64,000 nucleotides of DNA, from assembly GCF_030408635.1 (NCBI RefSeq), contig NZ_CP047198.1:434001-498000 (forward strand), in the 5' to 3' direction. Under the pieces are notes generated by a model, which was given only the letters and a program-made list of their open reading frames with translations, was not told where the DNA came from and made no database searches. The DNA is from Corynebacterium coyleae (GTDB lineage: Bacteria; Actinomycetota; Actinomycetes; Mycobacteriales; Mycobacteriaceae). Below, in pieces: positions 9,356 through 18,613 of this stretch (position 1 is its first letter; each line of letters opens with the position of its first letter). A program made the position numbers and the translations under genes.

Positions 9356-10490
9356 CAGCACGCAGTACAAGGACACCCAGCAGAGCGAACACAACTGCGC
9401 CGAGACCGACACTGCTGAACCGTTTCACGGCTAAGGAGGCGGTGCGCTCTGTTGGGGCCACGGTGACGGTGTCTCGGGGCGCGATGTCGTCCGGCGTGAG
9501 TTGGCTGATCACGTTGTGCGGGGTGATTGCGCCGCCGCCGTGTTGTGCTGCGGCGGTGATGAGCGTGCGCACGTGGTCCGGCGTGATGCCGGGGTAGCGC
9601 TGCATGAGTAACGCGGCCGCACCACTGACTACCGGTGCGGCGAAGCTGGTTCCAACGTAGGGGCGTGACCCGTCACGGGTGAGCGTGCCGTCGGCCCAGC
9701 CGTTGCCGCTGGATGCGAGCGCGTGTGGGACAAGACCGGTTGCGGAGATTTCCGCTGGCATGGAGTATGACGCGAGCGTGTGGGTGTCCTCGCGAGCCCC
9801 CACAGCAAGCACCGTGGGAAACAGAGCTGGGATCACGCTAAAGCCTGGTTCACAATCGGCGCTGGTGTTGCCGGATGCGGCGACTACGACTGCGCCGTCG
9901 GCCTCGGCACGGTGCAACGCGCCGCGCAGTCCATTGAGATCAATGCGTGAGGCAAGCCCCGGGTCCACACAGGACACGACAGAGACGTTGAGCACGTGCG
10001 CACCTTCGTCGAGCGCGTTGTTGATTGCAGAAGCGAGCGTCTCAAGGTCCCCCGCGACAGATTGGCCGCGGCCACCGCGGTAATGGGCTGACGTTTGGCG
10101 CACCGCCAGGATCTCCGCATCTGGTGCGATGCCGAGCGTGCGCCCAGCGATGACGCCGGCGACGATGGTGCCGTGGCTGTCGCAGTCCGCAAGCGCGTTG
10201 TCGCCGACAAAGTCGGCTCCGGGGCGCAGGTGATTAAGTTCCGGGTGTGGAGCGACGCCAGTGTCGATGACGGCGACGCGCACGCCGGCTCCGGTGGCGA
10301 AGCGACGGAGCTCGTGGAGCTCCGCAGGTGTCTCACCTGGTGGTTGTGCTGCCGAAGGCACGGCGCAGGCGATGTCTTGGGCGGAGGCGTAGGTAAGCGA
10401 GCCCGGCGCGAGTGCTGCAGGTGCGCAGAGTACAGGCATGGCGAGCATCAGTGGCAACAGTGCGGAAGCGGGCAGGGAACGTGTGCGCAT
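9294..10490 (-). CDS. mycP: Mycosin, membrane-anchored subtilisin-like protease of ESX
   Basis: A 398-residue mycosin. It has a signal peptide (residues 1 to about 35) and a subtilase domain with catalytic Asp in VAVIDTGV (about 76), His in DSHGTIVAG (about 106), oxyanion Asn in AASGNTS and Ser in GTSFAAPVVSG. A C-terminal transmembrane helix (LGAVVFALLGVLVLRAV) and a basic tail follow. Mycosins are needed for stability of the ESX complex and act outside the membrane. The reading frame runs further upstream; I chose the ATG at 10490 because it begins the signal peptide and lies 2 nt after the eccD stop. Its 3' end overlaps eccB on the other strand. Confidence 0.93.
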   Translation of the reverse strand: MRTRSLPASALLPLMLAMPVLCAPAALAPGSLTYASAQDIACAVPSAAQPPGETPAELHELRRFATGAGVRVAVIDTGVAPHPELNHLRPGADFVGDNALADCDSHGTIVAGVIAGRTLGIAPDAEILAVRQTSAHYRGGRGQSVAGDLETLASAINNALDEGAHVLNVSVVSCVDPGLASRIDLNGLRGALHRAEADGAVVVAASGNTSADCEPGFSVIPALFPTVLAVGAREDTHTLASYSMPAEISATGLVPHALASSGNGWADGTLTRDGSRPYVGTSFAAPVVSGAAALLMQRYPGITPDHVRTLITAAAQHGGGAITPHNVISQLTPDDIAPRDTVTVAPTERTASLAVKRFSSVGLGAVVFALLGVLVLRAVSTWRSKPQPGSAPRPPARG

Positions 10491-10492
10491 TG

Positions 10493-11785
10493 TTACAGCC
10501 CTCGAATCAGGTCGAAGACCCCGGTGAGGTGTACCGCGAGTGGGATGACGGCGATGAGGGCGGCGATTTCGGCACGTTCGAACCAGACAACGGTTGTCGG
10601 TTCTAGGTCGGGTACGCGCCGGGCCCACAGCACGGTGGTTGTAGCTGCCAGTGCGGTGAGGACGGCGATGGTGATGAGGGCGGGATGCGGGTCGTCGATA
10701 CGCACAACGCTGATGGCGGAAGCAATGACTGCCGCGAGTGCTATCGCCATCAGCGCAATGCGGGTTGCAGCCCAGTGGTGGCGCGATGCGTAGACGACGA
10801 GTGCGCCAGCGATGCAGGTGCAGAACACGAGGTTCCATGCACCGCCGCTGCTGCCGATCTGGAGGAGCGCAGGGATGCTCACTGTGGCAATTCCGGCGGT
10901 GACTGCGCTGGCGATGGTGGTGGCGACTCGGCTGCGTGCGTCGACGTCTGGTTGGTATTCGTCGGCGCGATCGAATTCTTCGCCGGCGGTGGGCACGTGC
11001 GCCACGGCAAGGCCTGCAGCACGGGTGGCGATGCCGGGTGTGGCGGCAACCGTAAACAGGCCGGTGAGGACGGATAATGCGGCAGGCGCGTTTGCGGCGG
11101 GCAGCCAGGTGCCTAACGTGCCGATGCCGCTGAGCACACCAACCGTGACAGCAAACGCCACCAATGCAGGGCCTGCAAGGCGCAGAGCCACTCCAATGCC
11201 GACGGTGATGAAGGCTGTGACGACACCTGCGAGTGCGCCAAGAGCAACGTCTGTGCTGTGCAGGTTCGGTTCTGCGCCACCGATGACCCATGTGGCGGCG
11301 GCCCAGCCGAGGCACAACGGCGCGGCAGCAAACACGGCGGGCGATTTCGCAACAGCAGCGAGGGTGAGCGCACATAACCCGGTGACGGCGAAGGTCGCGG
11401 GAGGTGGGGTAAACATGCTGAGCAGCAACGCAATGCACGCTAACCCTACGAGGGTTGCGGCGGCGTCGAGGCCGCGCACGCTGCGGGCATTGCGGCCTGC
11501 GTGCGCGAGGGCGTCGGCGGCGTCGCGTACCACGGGAGGTGCGATGGGTTCTTTGGGGCGCAGGGCGATCACGGCGCCGTCGTGAAGCTTGAGCGCGTAC
11601 AACGGCGTGTGCATGTCGAGTGGGCGTCCGCCTGCCGTGGAGATTTCCCACGGGCGGTGGATCTGCGGCAGTTCCACAAGACGCGCCAATTCGGGCAGCA
11701 CCTCTGCAAACGTTGAGGATGTCGGCAGTGTGACATCGATATCGCGGTGAAACGCCGCAACAGAAACACGTACGGTTACGCGCAC
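10493..11785 (-). CDS. eccD: Type VII secretion polytopic membrane protein EccD
   Basis: A 430-residue EccD. An N-terminal ubiquitin-like domain (about residues 1-85, starting VRVTVRVSVAAFHRDIDVTL) is followed by about 11 hydrophobic helices that build the ESX membrane pore region. The frame is open further upstream, but those residues do not resemble the family. The GTG at 11785 begins exactly at the first strand of the ubiquitin-like fold. eccD is divergent from eccC and is followed after 2 bp by mycP, so the two are co-transcribed. Confidence 0.88.
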   Translation of the reverse strand: MRVTVRVSVAAFHRDIDVTLPTSSTFAEVLPELARLVELPQIHRPWEISTAGGRPLDMHTPLYALKLHDGAVIALRPKEPIAPPVVRDAADALAHAGRNARSVRGLDAAATLVGLACIALLLSMFTPPPATFAVTGLCALTLAAVAKSPAVFAAAPLCLGWAAATWVIGGAEPNLHSTDVALGALAGVVTAFITVGIGVALRLAGPALVAFAVTVGVLSGIGTLGTWLPAANAPAALSVLTGLFTVAATPGIATRAAGLAVAHVPTAGEEFDRADEYQPDVDARSRVATTIASAVTAGIATVSIPALLQIGSSGGAWNLVFCTCIAGALVVYASRHHWAATRIALMAIALAAVIASAISVVRIDDPHPALITIAVLTALAATTTVLWARRVPDLEPTTVVWFERAEIAALIAVIPLAVHLTGVFDLIRGL

Positions 11786-12006
11786 AATGTGGTGCGCCGA
11801 AGTAGCAACCAAAACTCTTCCCCCGGAAGTCTCAACGCGTGGCCCCCATTTGCCACGCAACTTGGGCCAGTATGGCGCACCGTTACGCTGCAGTCCAGCT
11901 TTTCGTACCCCTTTGGCGGGCAAATGGTCTACACTGCGCTCAACACTATGCCCAACACAGTTCGGGGGAACTGTGGCCACATGGGGTGAAAAGGGGGGAT
12001 CCACGA
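11786..12006. promoter_or_regulatory. Divergent eccD/eccC promoter region
   Basis: A 221-bp spacer between divergent starts. TACACT at 11930-11935 could be a -10 element toward eccC, but no convincing -35 is visible at the right distance. AAAAGGGGGG just before 12007 is the eccC ribosome binding site. No operator-like palindrome was recognised. Confidence 0.4.
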
Positions 12007-15000
12007 ATGCTCGGGTTAGACCACGATGCTGTGCTCGCACCAACTGCGGGCACACCTGACGTGCCGGCACTGCCAACAGGACAACTGCGTGCAGAGCCAG
12101 TCCCAACAGCGCAAAAGCCGCAGACGCAGCCGGTGATCAAGATCTTGCTGCCAATTGTGATGGTGGTTGCCGTTGGTGCGGTGATGGCGCTGATGATGAC
12201 ATCTGGACGCACTGTGAGCCCAATGATGTTGATCTTCCCGCTGATGATGCTTTTCGGACTGTTGGGCATGATCAATCCGCAAGATCGGCAGGGAGATATC
12301 AACGAAACGCGCCGGGTGTACCTGCGCCACCTGGATGCGTTGACCCGGAAGGCGCGCGCGAACGCAGCGCAACAGCGCGCGCACGCGACAGGGTTGCACC
12401 CGGCTCCGGCAGATCTTGTTGCTGCGACACCGGTGGAGCGGGTTTGGGAGCGCACTGCGGCGTCACCGCTGGCGTTGACCGTCCGGTTGGGGACTGGCAG
12501 CGGTGCGCTGTGCACGCCTGTCGATGTAGAGGATCCGGGAAGCCCAGAGGACCTTGACCCGGTGTGCGCGGTGAGTCTTCGTCGCACTGTCGCTGCCGTA
12601 AGCACCGTGCCTGGCATGCCGATTGTTGTGCAGCTCGATGCATTTCCCGCGGTCACCTTGGCTGGTCCCGGCGCGCATGAGGTGGCGCGTTCCATCGTGT
12701 GCCAACTCGCGTTTTTTCATGGGCCCGAGTTGGTCAGCATCGACGCGCCATTCGCGTGGGCGAAGTGGCTGCCGCACGCTCGCGCGGAACATGCACGTTT
12801 TCGCGTGGTGCTTATCGACGCCACCGTGGAGCACCTCCACGCCCCCGACGCCGACTGTGTGATTGTCGTCCACCCGGACGAGCACTACTTTGTGGACCCG
12901 GATGCCTTCCACCTCGTGTGCACCGATACGCTCGCTGCGGTCACCGAACAGGGCATGGAGCAACTCGGCCTTCCGGACTCGTTCACTGACGCGCAGGCCG
13001 AGTTCATCGCTCGCCACCTCGGGTTCTACCGACGCCCAGAAGGTGCGAGTGAAGACACGGGCGATCTGCTTGCCATGCTGGGGATTACGGACCTGGATGC
13101 ACTCGATGCCACCACCATGTGGCCGGGGATGCGCAACAAGCTTGTCGTGCCCATCGGCGCGACCCCCGATGGGCAGCCGGTGTACCTGGACTTCAAAGAA
13201 TCAGCGCTCGGTGGCATGGGCCCACACGGGCTCTGCATCGGAGCTACCGGTAGTGGTAAGTCCGAACTGCTTAAGGAAATCGTTGTTGCGCTTGCCGCAA
13301 CGCACTCGCCGGACGAGCTCAACTTGGTGCTTGTGGACTTCAAGGGCGGCGCAACCTTCCTCGGCTGCGAGGACCTGCCCCACACCAGTGCGGTGATCAC
13401 CAACCTTGAAGACGAGGCCGTGCTGGTCGAGCGCATGTTTGATGCCATCTCCGGCGAGTTGAACCGCCGCCAGGAACTGCTGCGTGCCGCAGGCAACTTT
13501 GCCAACATCACCGACTACACCCGCGCCGGGCACACACTGCCGTCGCTGGTGATCATCGTCGATGAGTTTTCAGAATTGCTCTCGCAACACCCGCACTTCG
13601 CGGACCTTTTCGTCGCGGTGGGCCGCCTGGGCCGCTCACTTGGTGTGCACTTGTTGCTCGCCTCGCAGCGGCTCGAGGAAGGAAAGCTGCGCGGGCTCGA
13701 TTCCCACTTGTCGTATCGCATCGGGTTGAAGACGTTTTCCGCAGGGGAGTCGCGCCAAGTCCTCGGCGTGCCGGATGCCTATGAACTGCCCAGTGAGCCG
13801 GGCTCGGGTTACCTCAAGTCAGGTATGGAACTCACCCGCTTCAGGGGTTCTTACGTGTCCGGTCCGCTGACCCGCCAGGTGTTGTCGCACCCAGCGGACG
13901 CGCCGACAGTGCGGTTGTTTACCGGCGACGAGATAGAAATCGCCCCGCAAACTGTTACCGATACCGACTATTCGACAACGCTGTTCGACGCCGTTGTGGA
14001 GAAAGCCCGCGACGTCGCCGCAACCCGGAGCATGCGCGCCCACCAGGTGTGGCTGCCACCGTTGCCGGATACGCTCGCGCTTTCTTCGCTTGTCGACGAC
14101 ACCATCGCCCTCGTCGACGAGCCCTATCGCCAACTCCAAGTCCCCTTCGCCGTGGACTTTTCCCGTGCCGGTGGGCATGTTGCCATTGCTGGTGCGCCGC
14201 AGACGGGGAAGTCGATGGCGGTGCGGTCGATCGTCGCCAAGCAAGCGCTGTGTCGCACAACCGATGAGTTGGCGATCTACATCATCAACGCAGGCGGCGG
14301 CGACTACAGCGACATCGAGTCCCTGCCACACGTGGCGGGTGTGGCGAACGCGAAGGACGAAGAACGCACGCGCCGTGTTATCGACGAGGTCACCGGACTT
14401 CTGGATGTGCCTGCCTCGCGCGCGACACTGCTCGTTGTCGATGGTTGGCATGCGTTGCTGGCCAACGATTCCAAACTTGAGGACCTGCGCGATCCTTTGG
14501 CACGGATCGCCTCCGAAGGCCCTGCTGCACGCGTGCACCTGCTGGTTACCACACAGCGGTGGAACGCAGTGCGTGCGAATGTGCGCGACCTCATCGGCAC
14601 CCGCATCGAGATGCGCCTGACCGAGCCGATGGATTCGCTGATCGACCGCAAGGCCCAAGAACGTCTCGCCGCCGTGCCGGGACGTGCGCTCACCCCGGAC
14701 GGCAAAGTCATGCATGTCGCGCTGACCAGCGCCGAAGACATCGCACACATCGCAGCCCAGGCGGCGAGCCAGACGCCGGTGCCACGCCTGCGCGTGCTGC
14801 CAGCAAGAGTCGACGCGCAACCGCTTATCGACGGCACCCGCATCCCACTCGGCATTGGCGGAGCGGACCTTGCACCGCTGTACTCCACCGGCCACATCCT
14901 GGCCATCGGTGCAGGCGGCGCGGGCAAATCCGCCTTCATCGCCAGCACGATTGCGGCTATTTCAGCGATGCCACGCGAACAAGCCCGCATGGTGATCTGC

Positions 15001-15501
15001 GACCCGCGGCGGGCCCACCTGCGCAACGCCGACAGCGACATGGTCGCGGCGTACGCGGCCTCCTCGAGTGCGATCACCGATGCGGTGCGCTCGCTGGCCA
15101 CCACGCTGACCTCGCGACTGCCGGGCAGCGACGTCACGCCCGCCCAACTGGCAGACAGGTCCTGGTGGGCAGGCCCAGAGCTCTACTTGCTTATCGACGA
15201 TCTCGACCTGGTCGGCGACGAACCACTGCGCCCAATCATCGACTTGTTGCCCCACGCGCGTGACATCGGCTTGCACATCGTGGTGGCACGCAAGTTCGGC
15301 GGTGTTGGGCGTGCCATGTTTGGCCCGTTCCTCGCCGCTGTGAAAGACCTTCACCCAGACGTGCTGATTCTGGACGGCACCAAGGACGAAGGCGCACTCT
15401 TCGGCGTCCGACCGGCACCGCAGCCACCAGGGCGCGCAACGCTCGTACAGGGCGAGCCGAAGGGCATGATCCAACTGCCGATGCTGAATATGGAGGACTA
15501 A
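12007..15501 (+). CDS. eccC: Type VII secretion ATPase EccC
   Basis: A 1164-residue FtsK/SpoIIIE-type motor that recruits WXG100 substrates and powers export. Two hydrophobic helices occur near residues 40-85. Three ATPase domains follow, with Walker A motifs GATGSGKSE (about 411), GAPQTGKSM (about 727) and GAGGAGKSA (about 968). The first has the acidic Walker B VIIVDEFSE; the second has only VVDGW, lacking the usual second acidic residue; the third has LLIDDLD. A less active second domain is common in EccC. The start at 12007 follows a strong Shine-Dalgarno sequence. The stop codon is directly followed by the ATG of the next gene. Confidence 0.95.
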   Translation: MLGLDHDAVLAPTAGTPDVPALPTGQLRAEPVPTAQKPQTQPVIKILLPIVMVVAVGAVMALMMTSGRTVSPMMLIFPLMMLFGLLGMINPQDRQGDINETRRVYLRHLDALTRKARANAAQQRAHATGLHPAPADLVAATPVERVWERTAASPLALTVRLGTGSGALCTPVDVEDPGSPEDLDPVCAVSLRRTVAAVSTVPGMPIVVQLDAFPAVTLAGPGAHEVARSIVCQLAFFHGPELVSIDAPFAWAKWLPHARAEHARFRVVLIDATVEHLHAPDADCVIVVHPDEHYFVDPDAFHLVCTDTLAAVTEQGMEQLGLPDSFTDAQAEFIARHLGFYRRPEGASEDTGDLLAMLGITDLDALDATTMWPGMRNKLVVPIGATPDGQPVYLDFKESALGGMGPHGLCIGATGSGKSELLKEIVVALAATHSPDELNLVLVDFKGGATFLGCEDLPHTSAVITNLEDEAVLVERMFDAISGELNRRQELLRAAGNFANITDYTRAGHTLPSLVIIVDEFSELLSQHPHFADLFVAVGRLGRSLGVHLLLASQRLEEGKLRGLDSHLSYRIGLKTFSAGESRQVLGVPDAYELPSEPGSGYLKSGMELTRFRGSYVSGPLTRQVLSHPADAPTVRLFTGDEIEIAPQTVTDTDYSTTLFDAVVEKARDVAATRSMRAHQVWLPPLPDTLALSSLVDDTIALVDEPYRQLQVPFAVDFSRAGGHVAIAGAPQTGKSMAVRSIVAKQALCRTTDELAIYIINAGGGDYSDIESLPHVAGVANAKDEERTRRVIDEVTGLLDVPASRATLLVVDGWHALLANDSKLEDLRDPLARIASEGPAARVHLLVTTQRWNAVRANVRDLIGTRIEMRLTEPMDSLIDRKAQERLAAVPGRALTPDGKVMHVALTSAEDIAHIAAQAASQTPVPRLRVLPARVDAQPLIDGTRIPLGIGGADLAPLYSTGHILAIGAGGAGKSAFIASTIAAISAMPREQARMVICDPRRAHLRNADSDMVAAYAASSSAITDAVRSLATTLTSRLPGSDVTPAQLADRSWWAGPELYLLIDDLDLVGDEPLRPIIDLLPHARDIGLHIVVARKFGGVGRAMFGPFLAAVKDLHPDVLILDGTKDEGALFGVRPAPQPPGRATLVQGEPKGMIQLPMLNMED

Positions 15502-16485
15502 ATGACAGACCTGCGCATTACCGCGACCGATGCGTCGACCGTGTTCACCGGTGCAGCCGACGTCCACCGCTTCGACGCGCCAAGCAGCCGTGAAATCGCG
15601 AACACGATCCGCACTGTGCTGGGGCCGAACCCAGACGGGGCACACGTGCACATCACCGCAGACGACACGCGCCTACGCGAGCTCGAGTACGCCCTGGCGG
15701 ACTACGACATTGACTTAACCACCGAACTCCTTGGTCCCGATCCGGCAGACGTGCCACGTTCGCTCAACGCACCCTCCGCGCCACCTGCGCCGTGGGATCC
15801 GCCACGGGACCCGCCGACAGACACGTTCGCGGCAATTGCGGACAACCGCTCGTCAAACATCGGCGTCTGGATCATCGCCGCAGTCGTCGCGGTGGTCGCA
15901 GTCGTGTGTGCGGTGGTCATCTTCAACGTTGTCTGGAAAGGCAGCGTTGGCAGTGCCGGCAGCGCCAGCAGTGCAGCGAACACGGACAGTTCAATTGCGA
16001 CACCGACGGCTACTGAAGCTGCGGCGGGGGCAACGCCGTCTGTGGTGGTGGAGTCGTCGATACGCGAAGAAGCACCGCAGACCGTCCTGCTTGAACAAGA
16101 CGGCCTTCAAGTGGAACTGCCTGCCGGGTTCGCGCTTGAGGCCGACGATGGCACGTGGCGCGCAACCGGCGATGATCCGAATTTCCGCCTCCACATCGCC
16201 GTCGAGAGGCTGTACCAATTACCGGCCAAGACTATGGCCGAGCAACTCCTCGCCGATGTTGAGGCGGACCCGCAAACAGAACTTGTGGACACGGATGGCA
16301 CCTCGGTGACCTACCTGGAGCGCGCCGCGGATGGATCGCAGGCGCTCTGGAAGACCTGGCCGCACGGCACCACCCAGCTTTTCGTGGGCTGTCACACGCG
16401 CCATGAACCCACCACAGTGCAACGCGCAACGTGTCGAATGGCCATGGAAACCGCTGAATTTAAGGGGGCTGACATGCGGACATGA
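15502..16485 (+). CDS. Type VII secretion-associated protein, Rv3446c-like
   Basis: A 327-residue protein with an N-terminal domain (about 1-110), a proline-rich stretch, one transmembrane helix (IGVWIIAAVVAVVAVVCAVVIF, about 113-135) and an external C-terminal domain. That domain starts near TVLLEQDGLQVELPAGF and holds two cysteines near its end (GCHTRH, ATCRM). Domain order and locus position match the TIGR03931 family of Rv3446c in the ESX-4 cluster. Its exact role is unknown; co-translation with eccC suggests a part in the same machine. Confidence 0.85.
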   Translation: MTDLRITATDASTVFTGAADVHRFDAPSSREIANTIRTVLGPNPDGAHVHITADDTRLRELEYALADYDIDLTTELLGPDPADVPRSLNAPSAPPAPWDPPRDPPTDTFAAIADNRSSNIGVWIIAAVVAVVAVVCAVVIFNVVWKGSVGSAGSASSAANTDSSIATPTATEAAAGATPSVVVESSIREEAPQTVLLEQDGLQVELPAGFALEADDGTWRATGDDPNFRLHIAVERLYQLPAKTMAEQLLADVEADPQTELVDTDGTSVTYLERAADGSQALWKTWPHGTTQLFVGCHTRHEPTTVQRATCRMAMETAEFKGADMRT

Positions 16486-16535
16486 AAAACTTTTGAATTC
16501 GATGGAACCGAAAGCACCAAATGTCAGTCAGATAT

Positions 16536-16561
16536 ATGAACGGCAAACACACACCGTTCAT
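16536..16561 (+). promoter_or_regulatory. Stem-loop in the leader of the esx gene pair
   Basis: ATGAACGG and CCGTTCAT form a perfect 8-bp stem around a 10-nt loop, 27 bp before the first WXG100 gene and just after an AT-rich GATATATG stretch. It could be an mRNA-stabilising 5' hairpin or an operator. No T-tract follows, so it is not a typical terminator. Confidence 0.4.
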
Positions 16562-16588
16562 CCAACCTAAACACACAAGGGGGAAACC

Positions 16589-16900
16589 ATGGAGCTGTTC
16601 GCCACTGAAGCGGAGGTCATGCGCGCCGCCGCAGACCGTACCGACGACACCAACGCAAACGTCAACCGTGAAATCGATCGCATCCAACAGGTAGTCGAAT
16701 CCACTCGCAACTACTGGGTGGGCAACGCGCAGCGCAGTTTCGACGACCTGATGATGCGCTACGACGACGCTCAAAAGCGTTTGTCGGAGGCGTTGACCGC
16801 GATCTCCGCGAACATTCGCGACAACGCGAAGCACTACGAGTCCACCGACGCAACCAACACCGACAGCCTCCGTCAGCTCGCTGGCGGACTCGCACTCTAA
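16589..16900 (+). CDS. esxU: WXG100 protein, EsxU position
   Basis: A 103-residue helical-hairpin protein of the WXG100 family, secreted through ESX systems as a heterodimer. The turn motif is YWVGNAQRSF (W-V-G rather than W-x-G with an extra residue). It is preceded by AAGGGGGAAACC and followed after 18 bp by a second WXG100 gene. It occupies the Rv3445c (esxU) position; the symbol rests on synteny. No C-terminal YxxxD/E export signal is obvious, as expected when the partner carries it. Confidence 0.82.
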   Translation: MELFATEAEVMRAAADRTDDTNANVNREIDRIQQVVESTRNYWVGNAQRSFDDLMMRYDDAQKRLSEALTAISANIRDNAKHYESTDATNTDSLRQLAGGLAL

Positions 16901-16918
16901 CCACAAGGGGGAACCACC

Positions 16919-17203
16919 ATGCAGATCAAATACGACTTCACTCAGATCGCCGGCGCATCCGAAGATATGCGCGCATCCGCATCCCGCATCAACGGCGACC
17001 TGGCCGAACTGAAGCAGATGCTCCAGCCCATGGTCCAGACCTGGGAAGGTACCGCCGCCACCGCCTACCAGGCACACCAAGCCAAGTGGGACCAGGCAGC
17101 AGAGGACCTCAACCAGATCCTCACCCAGATCGCGCAGACCGTTGAGGATGGCAACTCCACCATGTTGGCCGTCAACAACGCTGCAGCGAACAGCTGGGGC
17201 TAA
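16919..17203 (+). CDS. esxT: WXG100 protein, EsxT position
   Basis: A 94-residue WXG100 protein with the turn motif TWEGTAATAYQAHQAKW between two predicted helices. It is the likely dimer partner of the preceding protein and the second substrate of the ESX-4-like system. CAAGGGGGAACCACC is its ribosome binding site. The position between the esxU-like gene and rplM matches Rv3444c. The unit ends at the strong terminator at 17306. Confidence 0.85.
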   Translation: MQIKYDFTQIAGASEDMRASASRINGDLAELKQMLQPMVQTWEGTAATAYQAHQAKWDQAAEDLNQILTQIAQTVEDGNSTMLAVNNAAANSWG

Positions 17204-17305
17204 TCAACAGACTTGCGTCGGGGCGACAACGCCGACCATCGGGGGATAGGGCGCGGCAGACCCGTCCCCGGCGCATCCACAAAAGAAAAAAGGGGGACTC
17301 GGGGG

Positions 17306-17358
17306 AAACGCCGCCGCAGGTGACTATGGGGAACACCTGCGGCGGCGTTTTTGTTTTG
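17306..17358 (+). terminator. Strong terminator after the ESX-4 operon
   Basis: A perfect 17-bp stem (17306-17322 paired with 17334-17350, containing CGCCGCCGCAGG) with an 11-nt loop, followed by TTGTTTTG. It separates secretion genes from the highly expressed rplM-rpsI pair. Confidence 0.93.
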
Positions 17359-17495
17359 TGGCCAGATTGCCGTAGTGTTTAACCCCTGTGTGTCCCGCCT
17401 GACGCGCGTTTCGGGTCTCCACCGGCCGCCGGAACCGTCGAGGAACATGCGAAGTATGGCCGGCAGCAATCTAGACAGACTTTAAGGAGTCATGC

Positions 17496-17939
17496 ATGTC
17501 TACTTACCACCCGAAGAGCGGTGACGTGACCCGTAACTGGTACGTCATCGACGCAACCGACGTGGTGCTGGGCAAGCTTGCTTCCACCGCAGCAGACCTG
17601 CTGCGCGGTAAGCACAAGCCGCAGTTCGCACCGAACGTTGACACCGGCGATCACGTCATCGTGATCAACGCCGACAAGATCCACATCTCCTCCAACAAGC
17701 GCGATCGCGAGATGCGTTACCGCCACTCCGGCTACCCGGGTGGTCTGAAGTCCATGACCCTGGGCCGCGCACTGGACGAGCGTCCGGACCGCGTGATCGA
17801 GGAAGCTGTGAAGGGCATGATGCCGCACAACAAGCTCTCCCGCCAGTCCATCAAGAAGCTGCACGTCTTCGTCGGCTCCGAGCACCCGTACGCTGCTCAG
17901 AAGCCGGAAACCTACGAGTTTAAGCAGGTGGCACAGTAA
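17496..17939 (+). CDS. rplM: 50S ribosomal protein L13
   Basis: A 147-residue L13, an early 50S assembly protein. It contains [16 protein letters not shown] near the N-terminus, [16 protein letters not shown] in the centre and the typical [14 protein letters not shown] segment. AAGGAG precedes the ATG. Its stop overlaps the rpsI start by one base (TAATG), giving translational coupling. Confidence 0.98.
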   Translation: MSTYHPKSGDVTRNWYVIDATDVVLGKLASTAADLLRGKHKPQFAPNVDTGDHVIVINADKIHISSNKRDREMRYRHSGYPGGLKSMTLGRALDERPDRVIEEAVKGMMPHNKLSRQSIKKLHVFVGSEHPYAAQKPETYEFKQVAQ

Positions 17940-18478
17940 TGACCGAGCCGAACAACTACGACAACCTCGCTGCCGACACCGACATCGATGCCGCAACCGC
18001 AGCAACCGAGGAGTTCAACTACACCATCGGTGACGCAATTGCGCCGGAGGCTGACGCTGCTGAGGAGACCGTTGAGGTCGCACCGCTGCACGAGGGCCCG
18101 ATCCAGACTGTTGGTCGTCGTAAGCGCGCAATCGCTCGCGTGACCGTCGTCGAGGGCGAAGGCAAGATCACAGTCAACGGCCGTGAGTTCGAGGAGTACT
18201 TCCCGAACAAGCTGCACCAGCAGGACATCCTGACCCCGCTGACGCTGCTCGAGCGCGAGGGCCAGTTCGACATCAAGGCCAACATCTCCGGTGGTGGCCC
18301 GACCGGCCAGTCCGGTGCTCTGCGTCTGGCTATTGCCCGCGCACTGAACATCTACAACCCGGCTGAGCGCCCGACCCTGAAGAAGGCCGGCCTGCTCACC
18401 CGTGACGCTCGTGCCGTGGAGCGCAAGAAGGCTGGTCTGCACAAGGCCCGTCGCGCACCGCAGTACTCCAAGCGTTAA
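17939..18478 (+). CDS. rpsI: 30S ribosomal protein S9
   Basis: A 179-residue S9 whose C-terminal tail reaches P-site tRNA. The conserved core begins at [18 protein letters not shown] (about residue 56) and ends with the basic [17 protein letters not shown]. The first ~50 residues are an acidic Asp/Glu/Ala-rich extension, common in corynebacterial and mycobacterial S9. Translation is coupled to rplM. Confidence 0.98.
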   Translation: MTEPNNYDNLAADTDIDAATAATEEFNYTIGDAIAPEADAAEETVEVAPLHEGPIQTVGRRKRAIARVTVVEGEGKITVNGREFEEYFPNKLHQQDILTPLTLLEREGQFDIKANISGGGPTGQSGALRLAIARALNIYNPAERPTLKKAGLLTRDARAVERKKAGLHKARRAPQYSKR

Positions 18479-18495
18479 TCGCTGGCTTACTCCAC

Positions 18496-18530
18496 ACGCC
18501 GTCGCCCGGTTTCGGGTGGCGGCGTTTGCC
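18496..18530 (+). terminator. Terminator after rplM-rpsI
   Basis: ACGCCGTCGCCC and GGGTGGCGGCGT form a 12-bp stem with wobble pairs and the loop GGTTTC, 18 bp after the rpsI stop. The downstream tract is only weakly T-rich. Confidence 0.7.
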
Positions 18531-18600
18531 GTTTCTTCTGTCATTGTTGGCGAGCGGACCGGTTGCGAGGGTTCGTCGATAAGCAATTGCAGCAAACATG

Positions 18601-18606
18601 CATAAT
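18601..18606 (+). promoter_or_regulatory. -10 element of a probably leaderless glmM mRNA
   Basis: CATAAT ends 7 nt before the glmM ATG at 18614. The intervening TGTGGGC is too close to act as a Shine-Dalgarno, so the transcript probably begins at the start codon. Confidence 0.6.
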
Positions 18607-18613
18607 TGTGGGC